Shown: positions 44,533 to 54,069 of the stretch, piece by piece | Position numbering within the stretch: position 1 is the first letter of the stretch | How the letters are laid out: every line of letters begins with the position of its first letter | Assembly: GCA_964017235.1 (NCBI GenBank) | Contig: OZ024936.1 | Coordinates: forward strand, 14,980,496-15,044,495 | Origin: Sabellastarte sp. h YS-2021 | Taxonomy: Eukaryota; Annelida; Polychaeta; Sabellida; Sabellidae | Direction of reading: 5' to 3' | DNA length: 64,000 bases | Position numbers and translations under genes: made by a program | Notes under the pieces: model-generated | Seen by the model: the letters and a program-made list of their open reading frames with translations, nothing else | Told to the model about the DNA's origin: nothing | Database searches by the model: none

Positions 44533-46206
44533 CTATTCACTGGTAAACACTCGATTCTTGTTGAGGCAATCAGATTCTCTGTGTGCGTTATTACGCTTCA
44601 AGTTCTTAAAACAATGCATGCATACATGCTTAAACAGAGTCGTCCCTGTAGTGTCATAATGGTCTTGGTTGTGAGGGCACGAATTCTCATTGTACCATTT
44701 GCAAACGATCTTTTTTGTCCCCCCAGCAATCTGAGGTGAATTTGGTGGTCTAGGGGACATAGTAACACTCCCACTAAAAACGGCCGACTGAGAGTATGTC
44801 AATCTATTGTCTGCCAAGACACGACGGTCTGTCCATGTGATAGCCTCTTCCTCTATTTTGTGCATAGATACTGCGAACGCACCTCTTGCGATTGGCCATG
44901 AAAGATTTTCTGCTAATTTCACAACTTCCCCTAACTCCGTTAGCATGTGCTTCATTGTCTCTACATGCTGTACATCAAGAACATTGTTAATGTATCCCAC
45001 CACAAATTGACCCAGTGAGAGGTCATCGTACGGAGTGCGTTTTCTTTGTGTCCCAGTGAAACAAGACTCGTTAGGCCATCTTAGATGGGGGGCATTATGT
45101 GGTGTTTCTGCAATGTTGTAACGTCCACTCTTGCGTCTGTGACTCGTACCCTGTTGAAGTTCAGATCTCATTCTACTCTCGAGGACTGCCACTCTCTCCT
45201 CCACTAACTTCTGTATCATGGGGTTGGCTCTCAACGCATCAATAGACTGCGAGTTGTTAACACTTTCTGCAGGTTTCTCAAAGAAAGCTGGCTCTGGCTG
45301 CACGGGAACTGCTGTAGGTTCAACCATAGCTTGGACCTGAACGGGATTCCCGTACTGGTCGGTATGTAATAAAATGTTCTGATTAAAATCACGTTGAGGC
45401 TGTTTGTCTTGTACTTGAAACTCTGTTTTGTTTTGTAGGTCACCCGTTGTCTCCCAGTGTTGAGAAACTGTTACAGCAGGAATGGGACGCGTGATGGTGG
45501 ATGTAACTCTCGCCGGAGTGGCTAAACTAGCAAACGAATAAGGTGTCGTTGGAATGAGTTCTCGCGAGAGTGGAGCAACTCCCAAGTCAGCGTCATTCTT
45601 AAGTTTCTTCACTCTGGCAGGTGTGGCTGTGTGTTTTAATGCTACAGCCGTGTCCGGGAACACTTTAGAATAAGCTATACCTGTATCAGATTGTATGACG
45701 GAGTGTGTAGTGAAGATATTCTGCCTCTCGTCTGAAGATTCACGTTTCTTTGACTTCTCACGTGAACGGGATTTGCGGCTACTGGAAGATTCTTGTATCA
45801 TGTCGTGAGATTTCTCTGTCAAGCCCGTGATACGTTCCTCCATCGCGGCTAACTTTTCCGTGACAGATGACATAGACGCGAGCATGAGCTCCATCATCTT
45901 GTCCTGTGATGACCCAGACGTGGACGGCTTGTTCTTTGGTGTCTTCTTAACAGATTGTTCCTTAGTATTGTCTTTCTTTTCTTCTTTATCCATTTTAAAC
46001 CGTTCACATTTATTACCAGTAGGTTTTTCGTGTTCAGTCCCGCACTTTTTGCATGCAAGCATATCCACACGAGATTTCGTCACTAGCGTGACCACACAAA
46101 CGACAGAAAGAAAAAGGTTCAGTGACAACATGTACACAAAGCCATAACTAAAAGCTAAAACAATGGAAGAAATTAAGATTTTTATTTTCCAATGTTCATT
46201 CATCAA
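44533..46206 (-). CDS. Gag-like protein of the YR retrotransposon, family 2 (up to 557 aa)
   Basis: The long frame begins inside the A1 repeat, so a later Met before LACKKCGTEHEKPTGNKC is a likelier start. That motif looks like a small zinc ribbon. A Lys/Glu-rich stretch and a Ser/Arg-rich stretch (SSSRKSRSREKSKKRE) follow. The middle carries repeated TPARV motifs. The conserved core APHLRWPNESC also occurs in the relic at 38.6 kb. The C-terminus has the family Cys/His cluster (C-x7-C-x-H, H-x-C-x2-C, H-x4-C). Probable role: nucleic-acid binding in the element's particle. No protease is recognised. Confidence 0.8.
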   Translation of the reverse strand: MMNEHWKIKILISSIVLAFSYGFVYMLSLNLFLSVVCVVTLVTKSRVDMLACKKCGTEHEKPTGNKCERFKMDKEEKKDNTKEQSVKKTPKNKPSTSGSSQDKMMELMLASMSSVTEKLAAMEERITGLTEKSHDMIQESSSSRKSRSREKSKKRESSDERQNIFTTHSVIQSDTGIAYSKVFPDTAVALKHTATPARVKKLKNDADLGVAPLSRELIPTTPYSFASLATPARVTSTITRPIPAVTVSQHWETTGDLQNKTEFQVQDKQPQRDFNQNILLHTDQYGNPVQVQAMVEPTAVPVQPEPAFFEKPAESVNNSQSIDALRANPMIQKLVEERVAVLESRMRSELQQGTSHRRKSGRYNIAETPHNAPHLRWPNESCFTGTQRKRTPYDDLSLGQFVVGYINNVLDVQHVETMKHMLTELGEVVKLAENLSWPIARGAFAVSMHKIEEEAITWTDRRVLADNRLTYSQSAVFSGSVTMSPRPPNSPQIAGGTKKIVCKWYNENSCPHNQDHYDTTGTTLFKHVCMHCFKNLKRNNAHRESDCLNKNRVFTSE

Positions 46207-46384
46207 ACTCTAGATATATAATGACACTGAATGAGGTCCCTGCCCTAGCTAAAACAATAAAAGCTTCTGATTGGTTAAAACAGAAACAGCAGAAATGATT
46301 GGCCCACAAGCAGACGGACGAGTTTATTACACGGACTAGTACAAACCGACTGACACGCAATCACCAAGGGGTGATTGCACTAAC
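46177..46384 (-). repeat. A1 terminal repeat of the YR retrotransposon
   Basis: 208 bp, identical by eye to A2. It ends with the same dyad (46357-46378) and ACTAAC. In minus-strand sense this is the 5' end of the element and should hold its promoter. Confidence 0.85.
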
Positions 46385-46389
46385 ACTTC

Positions 46390-47044
46390 AGCAGCACACC
46401 ATACCAATGATAAAGCCTTTTTATCAATAACTGATAAAGTCCCTCAGTGTCTTTTATATACAAAAGTACATAAAATGAATTCAAAATGTTATCGTGTGCA
46501 TATGTACAAAGTTAAACTAATATAAGTTAAAATAATAACAGCAACAATAGTATGAGGTTTATTTGAAAGAATATTATACTTAAGTAATTGAAAAGACCTA
46601 CTGTTCATAAGTAAAATAGATTAAGAATTAATGACATGTGAATCACCTTGATGGTCGATTTTTACAGAGCTAAAATTTTACATTATATCACCCATAAACC
46701 AGGCCATAACGTTTGCTTGAAAATCCTAATAACAGCTCATAATTCTACAAATATGGCCCCTCCTTTGTTCCTGTAGGACTTCAAGTGTGTTAAACTATAT
46801 AATAAATATGCAATATAAAATAAAATTTTGTTTAGCCCATAAAGAGCTTTTATTCTCTTTGGGGATTCCATGGAGCTGATATGAAAAAAAAATCTTTTAA
46901 ACTGAAATATAATATAATTGTACTCTGCTTCCTGATCGTGGCAAAAATAACATTTATCATATTATAGATTTCCTCAGCTCTAGTTAGAGTGACTTATTTG
47001 CAGATATTATGTAAAAATATATAGTTGATCTCATTTCTGTGTAG
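46390..47044. other. Intergenic, no gene seen
   Basis: AT-rich sequence with no recognised feature. Confidence 0.4.
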
Positions 47045-48605
47045 GAGAAATCACGAGAAAGTGTGGATTCGTGAATCAGAAAATACGAGGCCGAAGGCCG
47101 AGTAATTTTCTGATTCACGAATTCACACTTTCGAGTGGTTTCTCTGGCTTAAACCACAAAAAGAGGCCAGGTAAAAACCAATGTTACATATATGTGGCCT
47201 AAATCTCTAATTATATTGAATGTGGTGACCTAAACATTGAAAAAAAGTGTTGATTCTGAAAATGTTCAATTGATTTAATTAAATCTTTTGTATTCTACTG
47301 GTGCATTTGCCCTTAGCATTTATGGTGTTAAACTGCAGCTTTGCAACCATGTTCAGTGAGAATATATGAAAAAGCCTGTACCTGTTTATTATTCAAAGTA
47401 AATATAAAAATATCAGTGATAATAGGTTGAAAGGATTTTGAAAAACATACATAATAGAAATGGACTGTGCACAGTGATGTGAAAAGGTAAGGTATTTCAC
47501 TTTTTGCTATTTTTCATTGCATTTTACTGTTTTTTGTACATTTTATTAAATTTTGAATTATATGTCAAATTGTTAATATAAATGTTAACATACAAATTAT
47601 TGACTGCACTATCAAATGACAAAACATAATTCTGTACTAATTTCTCAGGAAATACACCATTATTAAAATTTTTTCCCCCAAATTGATTTAGCATCACATA
47701 ATGTTTATTGTATTGTGTAAAATTGTTTTCAGTCTTGCTGGACTGGATAGCAAAGCTATCTGAGAACTCGGGAGTACAACAAACCAGAGAGTAATGAAAG
47801 GTCAGGATCTCAATTTAAATCTATGTACCGAGTCTGCAGTTATTGGTTTAAAGAAATGGATTCCATTCACTGGTTCACTTTGGATGGAGGATTTTCTCAC
47901 TGAGGATTTGCAGCATATCTCAATTCAAATATAGCAATGTCAAATGATTTAAAATGAATGTGCGTCACCTGCTGTTTATTCACAAAATGTTTTGGATTGT
48001 TGGATAAAGAAAAATTGTGCTTCAGTCGTACAGGATACTGCAAGAAGCTTGTTCACCAATGAAGCTTTGTGATGCTCCATCTTACATTTGCATATTTTTC
48101 TCACAGGATAGTTGTACAACTTAATCACTTGCAGTACAAATACACTCAGAGATTGTAAAATAACTCATAATGTTAAAAGCAATTTTTGTTCTGAATATTA
48201 AGATTATTTAAAAGTCAGTGTCAAGTTTCAAACTTTTTTTGTGAAATGAATGTAATTTTCATATATTTTGTACAACTGTGGTTTAAATGTGTTAAATCCT
48301 TGAAATAATGTCTTGTAAAACACATTTCTTAAAAAGTTCAACATTAAAATTGTCAGATTATATTCACCTGATTACATTATAATCAGAGCCATTTAATTAA
48401 ACAATTTAAAAAGTGTGAATTTTTATTCTGAAAAGTATTGATTCTTAAACAAAAAGGTGTTAATAATCAACCTTAAAAGTGTGGATTCTGAAGCTAAAAA
48501 GTGTGGATTCTGAAGTAAAAAGTGTGGATTCTGAAGCTAAAAAGTGTGGATTCGTGAAAAAGAATTCACACTTTTTCTATTGTCTGTTACCAAAAGTGTG
48601 GTTTA
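47045..48605. repeat. Foldback element with AAGTGTGGATTC motif array
   Basis: The left end forms a hairpin: arms 47045-47092 and 47096-47144 are inverted copies with a 3-base loop (GGCC-GAA-GGCC at the tip). The right end (about 48470-48560) has four near-tandem copies of AAAAGTGTGGATTCTGAAGC (21-22-bp period), then a short inverted copy. CTTAAACCACA (47148 on) and TGTGGTTTAAG (to 48605) are also inverted. The interior is AT-rich and non-coding. Probably a non-autonomous DNA transposon, superfamily unknown. Confidence 0.55.
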
Positions 48606-48884
48606 AGTACATTCAAGTTCTCATGTTTTGTTTGTCCTGTGTTCTGTCTTCAGTTTGAAGTGTTAATGTACATGCTTGAATGATCACTGTGCAACTTAAC
48701 GATTAAATGAATGAATTTAATAACATAACTATGAAACATGTGTATGCGAGTCTATGGATTAGTCTTCTTTTATTGTATCCCACAGGTTACATTAGAAATG
48801 TATTGGCCCTTGGAGGGTTTACATGATAGAAAAGTTGACTACTCTAGTAATTCAGAGTTGAAGATATTAATTCTCAAGTTTTAT
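48606..48884. other. Intergenic, no gene seen
   Basis: No recognised feature. Confidence 0.35.
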
Positions 48885-49058
48885 ATTGCTGAATAATAGA
48901 GCATAGGCCAAATTGAGAACATGGAGGAAAACAGTGTAAGTTAGCTTGCCAATATTCTGAACTAACAATATCAGGTACTGACCAGCCACTACAAGCTTTA
49001 TGTCATGCCAAAATTGAACACAGGACCTAAAGGGGGGGATGTTACCCACTAGTCCCTT
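48885..49058 (-). mobile_element. SINE family E-like relic
   Basis: Minus-strand tRNA-like head (GGGACTAGTGGGTAACATCC) and a B-box-like GTGTTCAATTT. The boundaries are approximate. Confidence 0.4.
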
Positions 49059-49059
49059 G

Positions 49060-49530
49060 CTTCCTCATCTGTAGACTTATTCAGGAAGAAACCTCTTTGT
49101 CAAGCCATATGCACCACCATAGTCTCTTTGAGGGGCCACGGTGGCAGAGTGGTAACACTCTCGCCTCCCACCTCTGAGGCCGGGGTTCAATTCCCGGCAC
49201 GACCTCAAGTGGGAAAGCTGGGAGTTGCTTGCCGTTGGTCGGCAGTTTACAGTACACAACCCTAGCGAACTCTATGTACTGGTTTCCTCTGCACCTTCCA
49301 AACTACCCGTTGTGATATGACCTGTACAGTGTTGAAAGCGATGCAAAACCACAAATAAACAAACCATAGTCTCTTTGTTAATCCCTCGTCTCAGTGGCAT
49401 TGGGCTTTGCTCTGCACCCCTATCTCTGAGGCTGAATATCTTACTGACTGATGCAAACTAGAACCTGCATTTTTGTGGAAATTAAGCACTGTAATATTTT
49501 ATTACATTATCAGCCATATCATTCGACCAT
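49060..49530 (+). mobile_element. LINE 3' tail (CR1/L2-like) interrupted by SINE B
   Basis: Flanks of the SINE carry the same tail as 25.5-25.7 kb (CTTCCTCATCTGTAGACTTA, then TTCAGGAAGAAAC, and GGAAATTAAGCACTGTAA). It codes nothing intact. The segment 49432-49530 is duplicated almost exactly at 50832-50932. Confidence 0.6.
49131..49362 (+). mobile_element. SINE family B, full length, inserted in a LINE tail
   Basis: AGGGGCCACGGTGGCAGAGT head, B box GGGGTTCAATTCCCG and the family tail. Perfect 15-bp target duplicates ACCATAGTCTCTTTG at 49116-49130 and 49363-49377. Confidence 0.9.
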
Positions 49531-49540
49531 TTTAATTCAT

Positions 49541-49790
49541 CTAACTGTACAAGTACAGCCTACCTCTCAAATTTCTGACATTGCCCTAAGTGAAAGACAG
49601 AGGCTCAAGGATGACCATTTATCAACGTCCTTGAAGTTCTTTAACCTGCCACTGGGGAAAGGACCCAATGACAGAGGACTGTCATTTTAAGTGGTCATCC
49701 GAGCCACTATGTATCTGACTGTAGCTGGGATTGAACCCACATCCTCTGTGTTCCTAGCTGAGTGTGTTACCCATTAGGCCACAGTGGCGG
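49541..49790 (-). mobile_element. SINE family D
   Basis: Minus-strand tRNA-like head at the right end (CACTGTGGCCTAATGGGTAA) and conserved body (GGATGACCACTTAAAATG region). Related to 24.4 and 38.8 kb. Confidence 0.7.
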
Positions 49791-50781
49791 CTGTGGTTAT
49801 ATCACAACATAAGACACAGAGTGGATAGTAAATGATAGAAAAGCATGATTTCAGGAGGAGTTGTTCCCATTTTCAAACTTCATCGTGATCAAAAAAATGA
49901 AATAATATATATGCCAGGAATAGGCTATTAATGAGATTCAAGTCAGGAGTATTGTCAGTCTCAATACATTTAATGGCTAATCCCACAGTGACCAAGACAA
50001 GCAGGAGTCATTTGAATTGCTGCATCGGACAAGGAAAGTTCACACATTACAGAGAAAAAATGAAGGAAATTAATGCATTTTCCAAAGCCCAGCCATAGGT
50101 GTTAGCCAAGAAATGAATTATTAAGTAGAGGGGAGGAGAAAAATCCCAATTTTGCACAGCAGTGAAAAGCCAAAAACCTAGAGTGAAAATGATATACTCT
50201 AGCCACTGCTCTTACAGTGCAGGCGCCAGTATAATTACAAATAATCATGATAACTAATACACACATACACAAACACACCTCTTTCATAATGCAAACAAAA
50301 ATGCATGAGACTGGGGTTTTGATTAAAAGAGAAAGTGTTATACAGTCAGAGTAGTTCATAAAGGAAAGAACGAGTGTACTTGTCAAAGAGCACACTACAG
50401 CAACATCAGCCGAATCATCATTTTCTGTCTGTTTTGTTTACCAATCACACAATTTGGAAAAGACCCTTCAAGATCTGTCATCAGGTCAGTGTGTAAATTA
50501 TCAGATTAGCTCATTTGTATATTCATGACAGCCACATTGGTCTATATGCTTCATATTAGTTACTGTAACTTTTTTTTTCAGTCTCTGCCTGCTCCACCTG
50601 GACAGGAAAATCATAACCCCTTGATAATGGACATTGCAATTTGGACAGAAGATGGTATCCCAGAGGCATATTTCAATTATTATTACATATAAATATCACA
50701 TGTGGAAGACATTATTCAAGAAAGTCCTTTATCCATCTATACATAAATCTAGAGAAAAAACATGCTAGGTCACAGACTCCA
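49791..50781. other. Intergenic, no gene seen
   Basis: Short frames only (for example 50102-50395, minus), none recognised. Confidence 0.4.
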
Positions 50782-50946
50782 CCCCCCCCCCCCCCCCCTC
50801 CGCCCTGATGCTCCTAAATGGGACCCTGAGGCTTAATATCTTACTGACTGATGCAAACTAGAACCTGCATTTTTGTGGAAATTAAGCACTGTAATATTTT
50901 ATTACATTATCAGCCATATCATTCGACCATTTAGGGCGGAGGGGGG
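50782..50946. repeat. Duplicated 100-bp segment flanked by a foldback poly(C)/poly(G) pair
   Basis: A 17-base C run plus TCCGCCCT (50782-50806) on the left is mirrored by AGGGCGGAGGGGGG (50933-50946) on the right. Between them, 50832-50932 repeats 49432-49530 almost base for base. The arms also share CCTAAATGG/CCATTTAGG. Confidence 0.7.
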
Positions 50947-51174
50947 TTTTTTTATGTAACATTTCTTCTGTGTGCTACTGTTTTGAATGCAAAAAGGTGG
51001 CCAACAAGAAGGAAAATGAATGGTTGGATACCATTATTTATGTAAGATTTAAGTTTGTAAATGTGAAGATACTTGTAGCATAATCTATTATCGCCGGGTA
51101 CCCGCCCGTTGAAATCAATACCTAGCCGGTCCCACCAAAAAGGGTATTTTGAGAACACTAAATACAATAGTCAC

Positions 51175-51710
51175 ATATGTCGCGAGATGCATTAGGACAC
51201 AAAGCTCCAGTAATATTTATAAGTGTGACCCTATCTGTAACAACCAACTTCACGGTTTGTGCCGTATTTTCAATGGCACTTATGCACCAAAACCGTTTTT
51301 ATATTTGTTTTATCAATATTCAAAGTGCTAAACTCAAGTACAGAATATGGTCTAGTGAATGACATTCCCCCTAACTACTAGACAAAGCCTAAAGTATAAG
51401 CATTTTACAATGTCCCTGTAGTTCTGTTGCATGTCACTAGCAGAGGACAACCATTTTAAGTGAATGTTCGACCCACTAATATACCTTCCTGTTTGTGGAA
51501 AAGAGCCCAGGTCCTCCATGTACCTAGGCAAATGCTATAACTACTGAACTGCTTGGGATAGGTGAACTCATATTGAAGTGTTAAAATGTGTTTACATGCC
51601 AAACTTGCTAATACACTGGACCACAGTGGATCTCATAAACACAGAGATACAGACTGGGTAACACACTATTGTGACAAGTTTAAATGCAATCGACACAGTA
51701 CTATCTTGAT
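51175..51710 (-). repeat. Second copy of the 0.5-kb SINE D-like repeat
   Basis: Collinear with 24720-25230, including the conserved TGTCCCTGTAGTTCTGTTGC, the CCCACTAATATACCT region, ACATGCCAAACTTG and GACACACTATTGTG-like outer sequence. Confidence 0.55.
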
Positions 51711-52215
51711 ATGTAGACATGACATCCACATGATCAGTAAAAGACAAGTTTTGAAGTTGTTGAACCTGGTTACACTACTACCATCTACCACTGTGTCATG
51801 CTTTGCAGATATTTTTCTCTGATTTCAGCTGTAGCTATCTCTAACTTGAGACTGGCTCCTGTTAGGACAACCTTTAGGAGAGCTCTCTGAAAAATGCCCA
51901 TTTTTGTTTTTCTTCCCAAGTCCTGACGCATTTTGGCCTACAATAGTCAAAATAGACTTGTGGAAGTCCTCAAAAATCAACTAATTCTTATCTGAACTAC
52001 AAACATTAAGATTTTGAAGTAACACTTGCCCATATGACAAATCTTTTTGAACTTTCTGAAAAGCTCAGCAATGTTTCATCCGATGACTAACTGTTAGTTT
52101 TCAAGCATAAAGTTCTTCTTTTACAAAAGGAACATGAGATATATACAATGTGTATTGAAAGTCTGGATGGTAGGAACATTCCAACCGCCCACATTTATTC
52201 GTTTTTTGAATTTCA
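51711..52215. other. Intergenic, no gene seen
   Basis: Nothing recognised. Confidence 0.35.
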
Positions 52216-52309
52216 TAGTATGCACTGGTTTCTTCCACCTGTAAACTACCCATCACAGTATGACCCTGGCTGTTGAACGTGACGCAAAACAACAAATAAA
52301 TAAATAAAT
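52216..52309 (+). mobile_element. SINE family A, 5' truncated
   Basis: Only the body and tail are present (TATGCACTGGTTTCTTCCAC, then TGACCCTGGCTGTTGAACGT and AACAACAAATAAATAAATAA). Confidence 0.75.
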
Positions 52310-52379
52310 TGTCCACCTTAGATTTTTTTGCTCGCCTAATTCTGTCCAATTTGTCAGTTTCTAATTAACTTCTGACCTC

Positions 52380-53446
52380 ACCCTGCTCTATTGTGCAAAC
52401 ACAGAACAGCATGGCTGGCCCTTGCCGCATCCCAAGAGAAGTCATGAGCATCTTCCATCAATGAAACTAAATAATCAAGCCTATGTTCTCTAATTGTAAG
52501 ATCTCTTTCTTCTGTTAAGATGTGACAATAGCCAGCAACCCATTAGACAGTGATCAACTGATCACATTGGATTCTCTCTTTGTTCGAACACGAGAGGACA
52601 AACTGATGGGGCCACTTCATGTGATTGGGCACAATGACCTCCAAGGTCGCCTGAGACAAGTTATTTCAATCTTTCTTCTACTTGCGTTTGAAGGGAGTTG
52701 CCCTGTCTGAGGCCATTAAGATCTGGGGTGGTGGCATGTGACTGGGTAACCTGCGAACTAACCTTAGCTTTAGAAGATTTTAGCAATTTTGGGGGGATCC
52801 AAAGATTTTTTGGAACCTTTAGTTTCGATGACATTCAAATGGTTATTGATGGCAGAAAGTTGTGCTAAAATTTGAACATTGATTTGTTGTTGCACTGCTG
52901 AATCTAACCCAGTATCAGAAGTACTGGCAGAAGTACTCAAAGTACTTTGCATGGTGTGTTTTTGTTTACATGTGCTGAGTTCTGAGTCTGATTTGTCAAA
53001 AAGCACTACAATTCAACTCAGATTCTGCCTAATCAGAATCTGAATCATGTGTATTATTCTGTGACAAATTATGAACAAAATTTGAATCAGTTTGCATATG
53101 AATTGGCACGGGAACTGTACTGTTTCCTTAGTATAACACAGGTTATACTGTCGTTTTTCTGCCTCAGCCATTAAAGCATAGAATTATAAAACATGCATAA
53201 ATGTAAAATAATGTAAAACCACTTAGATTGAAGTGCAGAACTTCTAACAGTGCTTGATAAAATTTTTAGTGATGTGTTCCTAAATGCCTCCAACTTCAAA
53301 ATGACAGATTCATTAGGGGTTCAAACAATATGAGCAAAGAGTGACCAATCAAGTTGAACCATGTGTAGATTGTGAAAACCATGATAATTTAAGGTAGAAA
53401 CAACTTCCCCAGAACGGAACTGCCCCACACCTACATGTGGTCCCGA
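52380..53446 (-). mobile_element. Decayed YR retrotransposon relic, family 1 (gag region and 5' end)
   Basis: The gag region is similar to the element at 1-3215. A 78-codon frame (52770-53006) shares SAVQQxINxQILxQL with that gag. The outer end carries the related dyad CCACACC-TACA-TGTGG near 53430. It is broken, with many breaks, and lacks everything downstream of gag. Old. Confidence 0.65.
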
Positions 53447-53468
53447 AAAATTAAGAAAGTAAATCTGA

Positions 53469-53815
53469 TTGCGTGCTACTGGATGTCCCATGCTTTGCAA
53501 GTCTCTATATGAAAAGAGTTTTAGCCTCAGCTTTACATATGATGCCCCAAGGATATGGAATGATCTGCCTGATGATGTACGCTCAGCCAAATCTCTCTCT
53601 TTATTCAGGAAGAAGCTTAAAGATATCTCTTTGCAAAGCTTATCCACCCCATTTTTTCGGGTCTTGCCTCTGTCTTTTTCTGTGGTGCCTACTCCTGCAG
53701 AAATGCTTACTGATTTTTAACATTTACAATCTCTGACTTGTAGATTTATGTGGGTTAGAGTGTGTCAATAGATGGAGATTAAGCGCTATAAAAATATTAT
53801 TAGAATTAGAATTTT
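53469..53815 (+). mobile_element. LINE C-terminal fragment (CR1/L2-like)
   Basis: An 83-codon frame contains SFTYDAPRIWNDLPDDVRSA followed by SLFRKKLKD, the conserved C-terminus of CR1/L2-like LINE RTs. The 3' end GGAGATTAAGCGCTATAAAA follows. 5' truncated. Confidence 0.75.
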
Positions 53816-54045
53816 CAAGAAGTTGGACTGTTCTTATACCAGTCTGTATAATACTAGACAAACTTTTTTTCACATTTTGTTCCTCCATCCATAAATCAGC
53901 ATAGCATTTATGGGTTACATGTGCAGAATGGGTTGCTCACCTTTTTACTGTCCCCTGATCCCTGAGATTGAATATCATTCGGACTGTTGGAAGTTAGCTT
54001 CTGCCTTTGAGTAGAAGTTCAAATTAAGCTCTGTAAAAATTGATT
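53816..54045 (+). mobile_element. LINE 3' tail fragment
   Basis: Similar to the end of the LINE at 25.24-25.72 kb (AGAAGTTGGACTG..., TTTGTTCCTCCATCCATAAA, then AAATTAAGCTCTGTAAAAAT). Non-coding remnant. Confidence 0.5.
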
Positions 54046-54069
54046 AGAACACATGTGATTCACCTTCCT

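Larger units (their letters stand above)
40873..46384 (-). mobile_element. Complete-looking YR (Ngaro-like) retrotransposon, family 2
   Basis: Read on the minus strand the layout is A1 (46384-46177), gag, RT-RNase H, tyrosine recombinase, B1 (41514-41341), A2 (41340-41133), an 86-bp spacer, and B2 (41046-40873). This is the split direct repeat arrangement A1-body-B1-A2-B2 typical of Ngaro-type YR retrotransposons. A1 and A2 (208 bp) look identical base for base, and so do B1 and B2 (174 bp), so the insertion is recent. ACTTC lies just outside both ends (40868-40872 and 46385-46389). No methyltransferase frame is seen. The element looks whole. Integration in this group is believed to go through a circular intermediate, by recombinase rather than integrase (family knowledge). 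Confidence 0.93.

Noticed and set aside
40873-46384. LTR retrotransposon or endogenous retrovirus
   Set aside because: There are no LTRs, integrase or envelope; split direct repeats and a tyrosine recombinase place it with YR retrotransposons.
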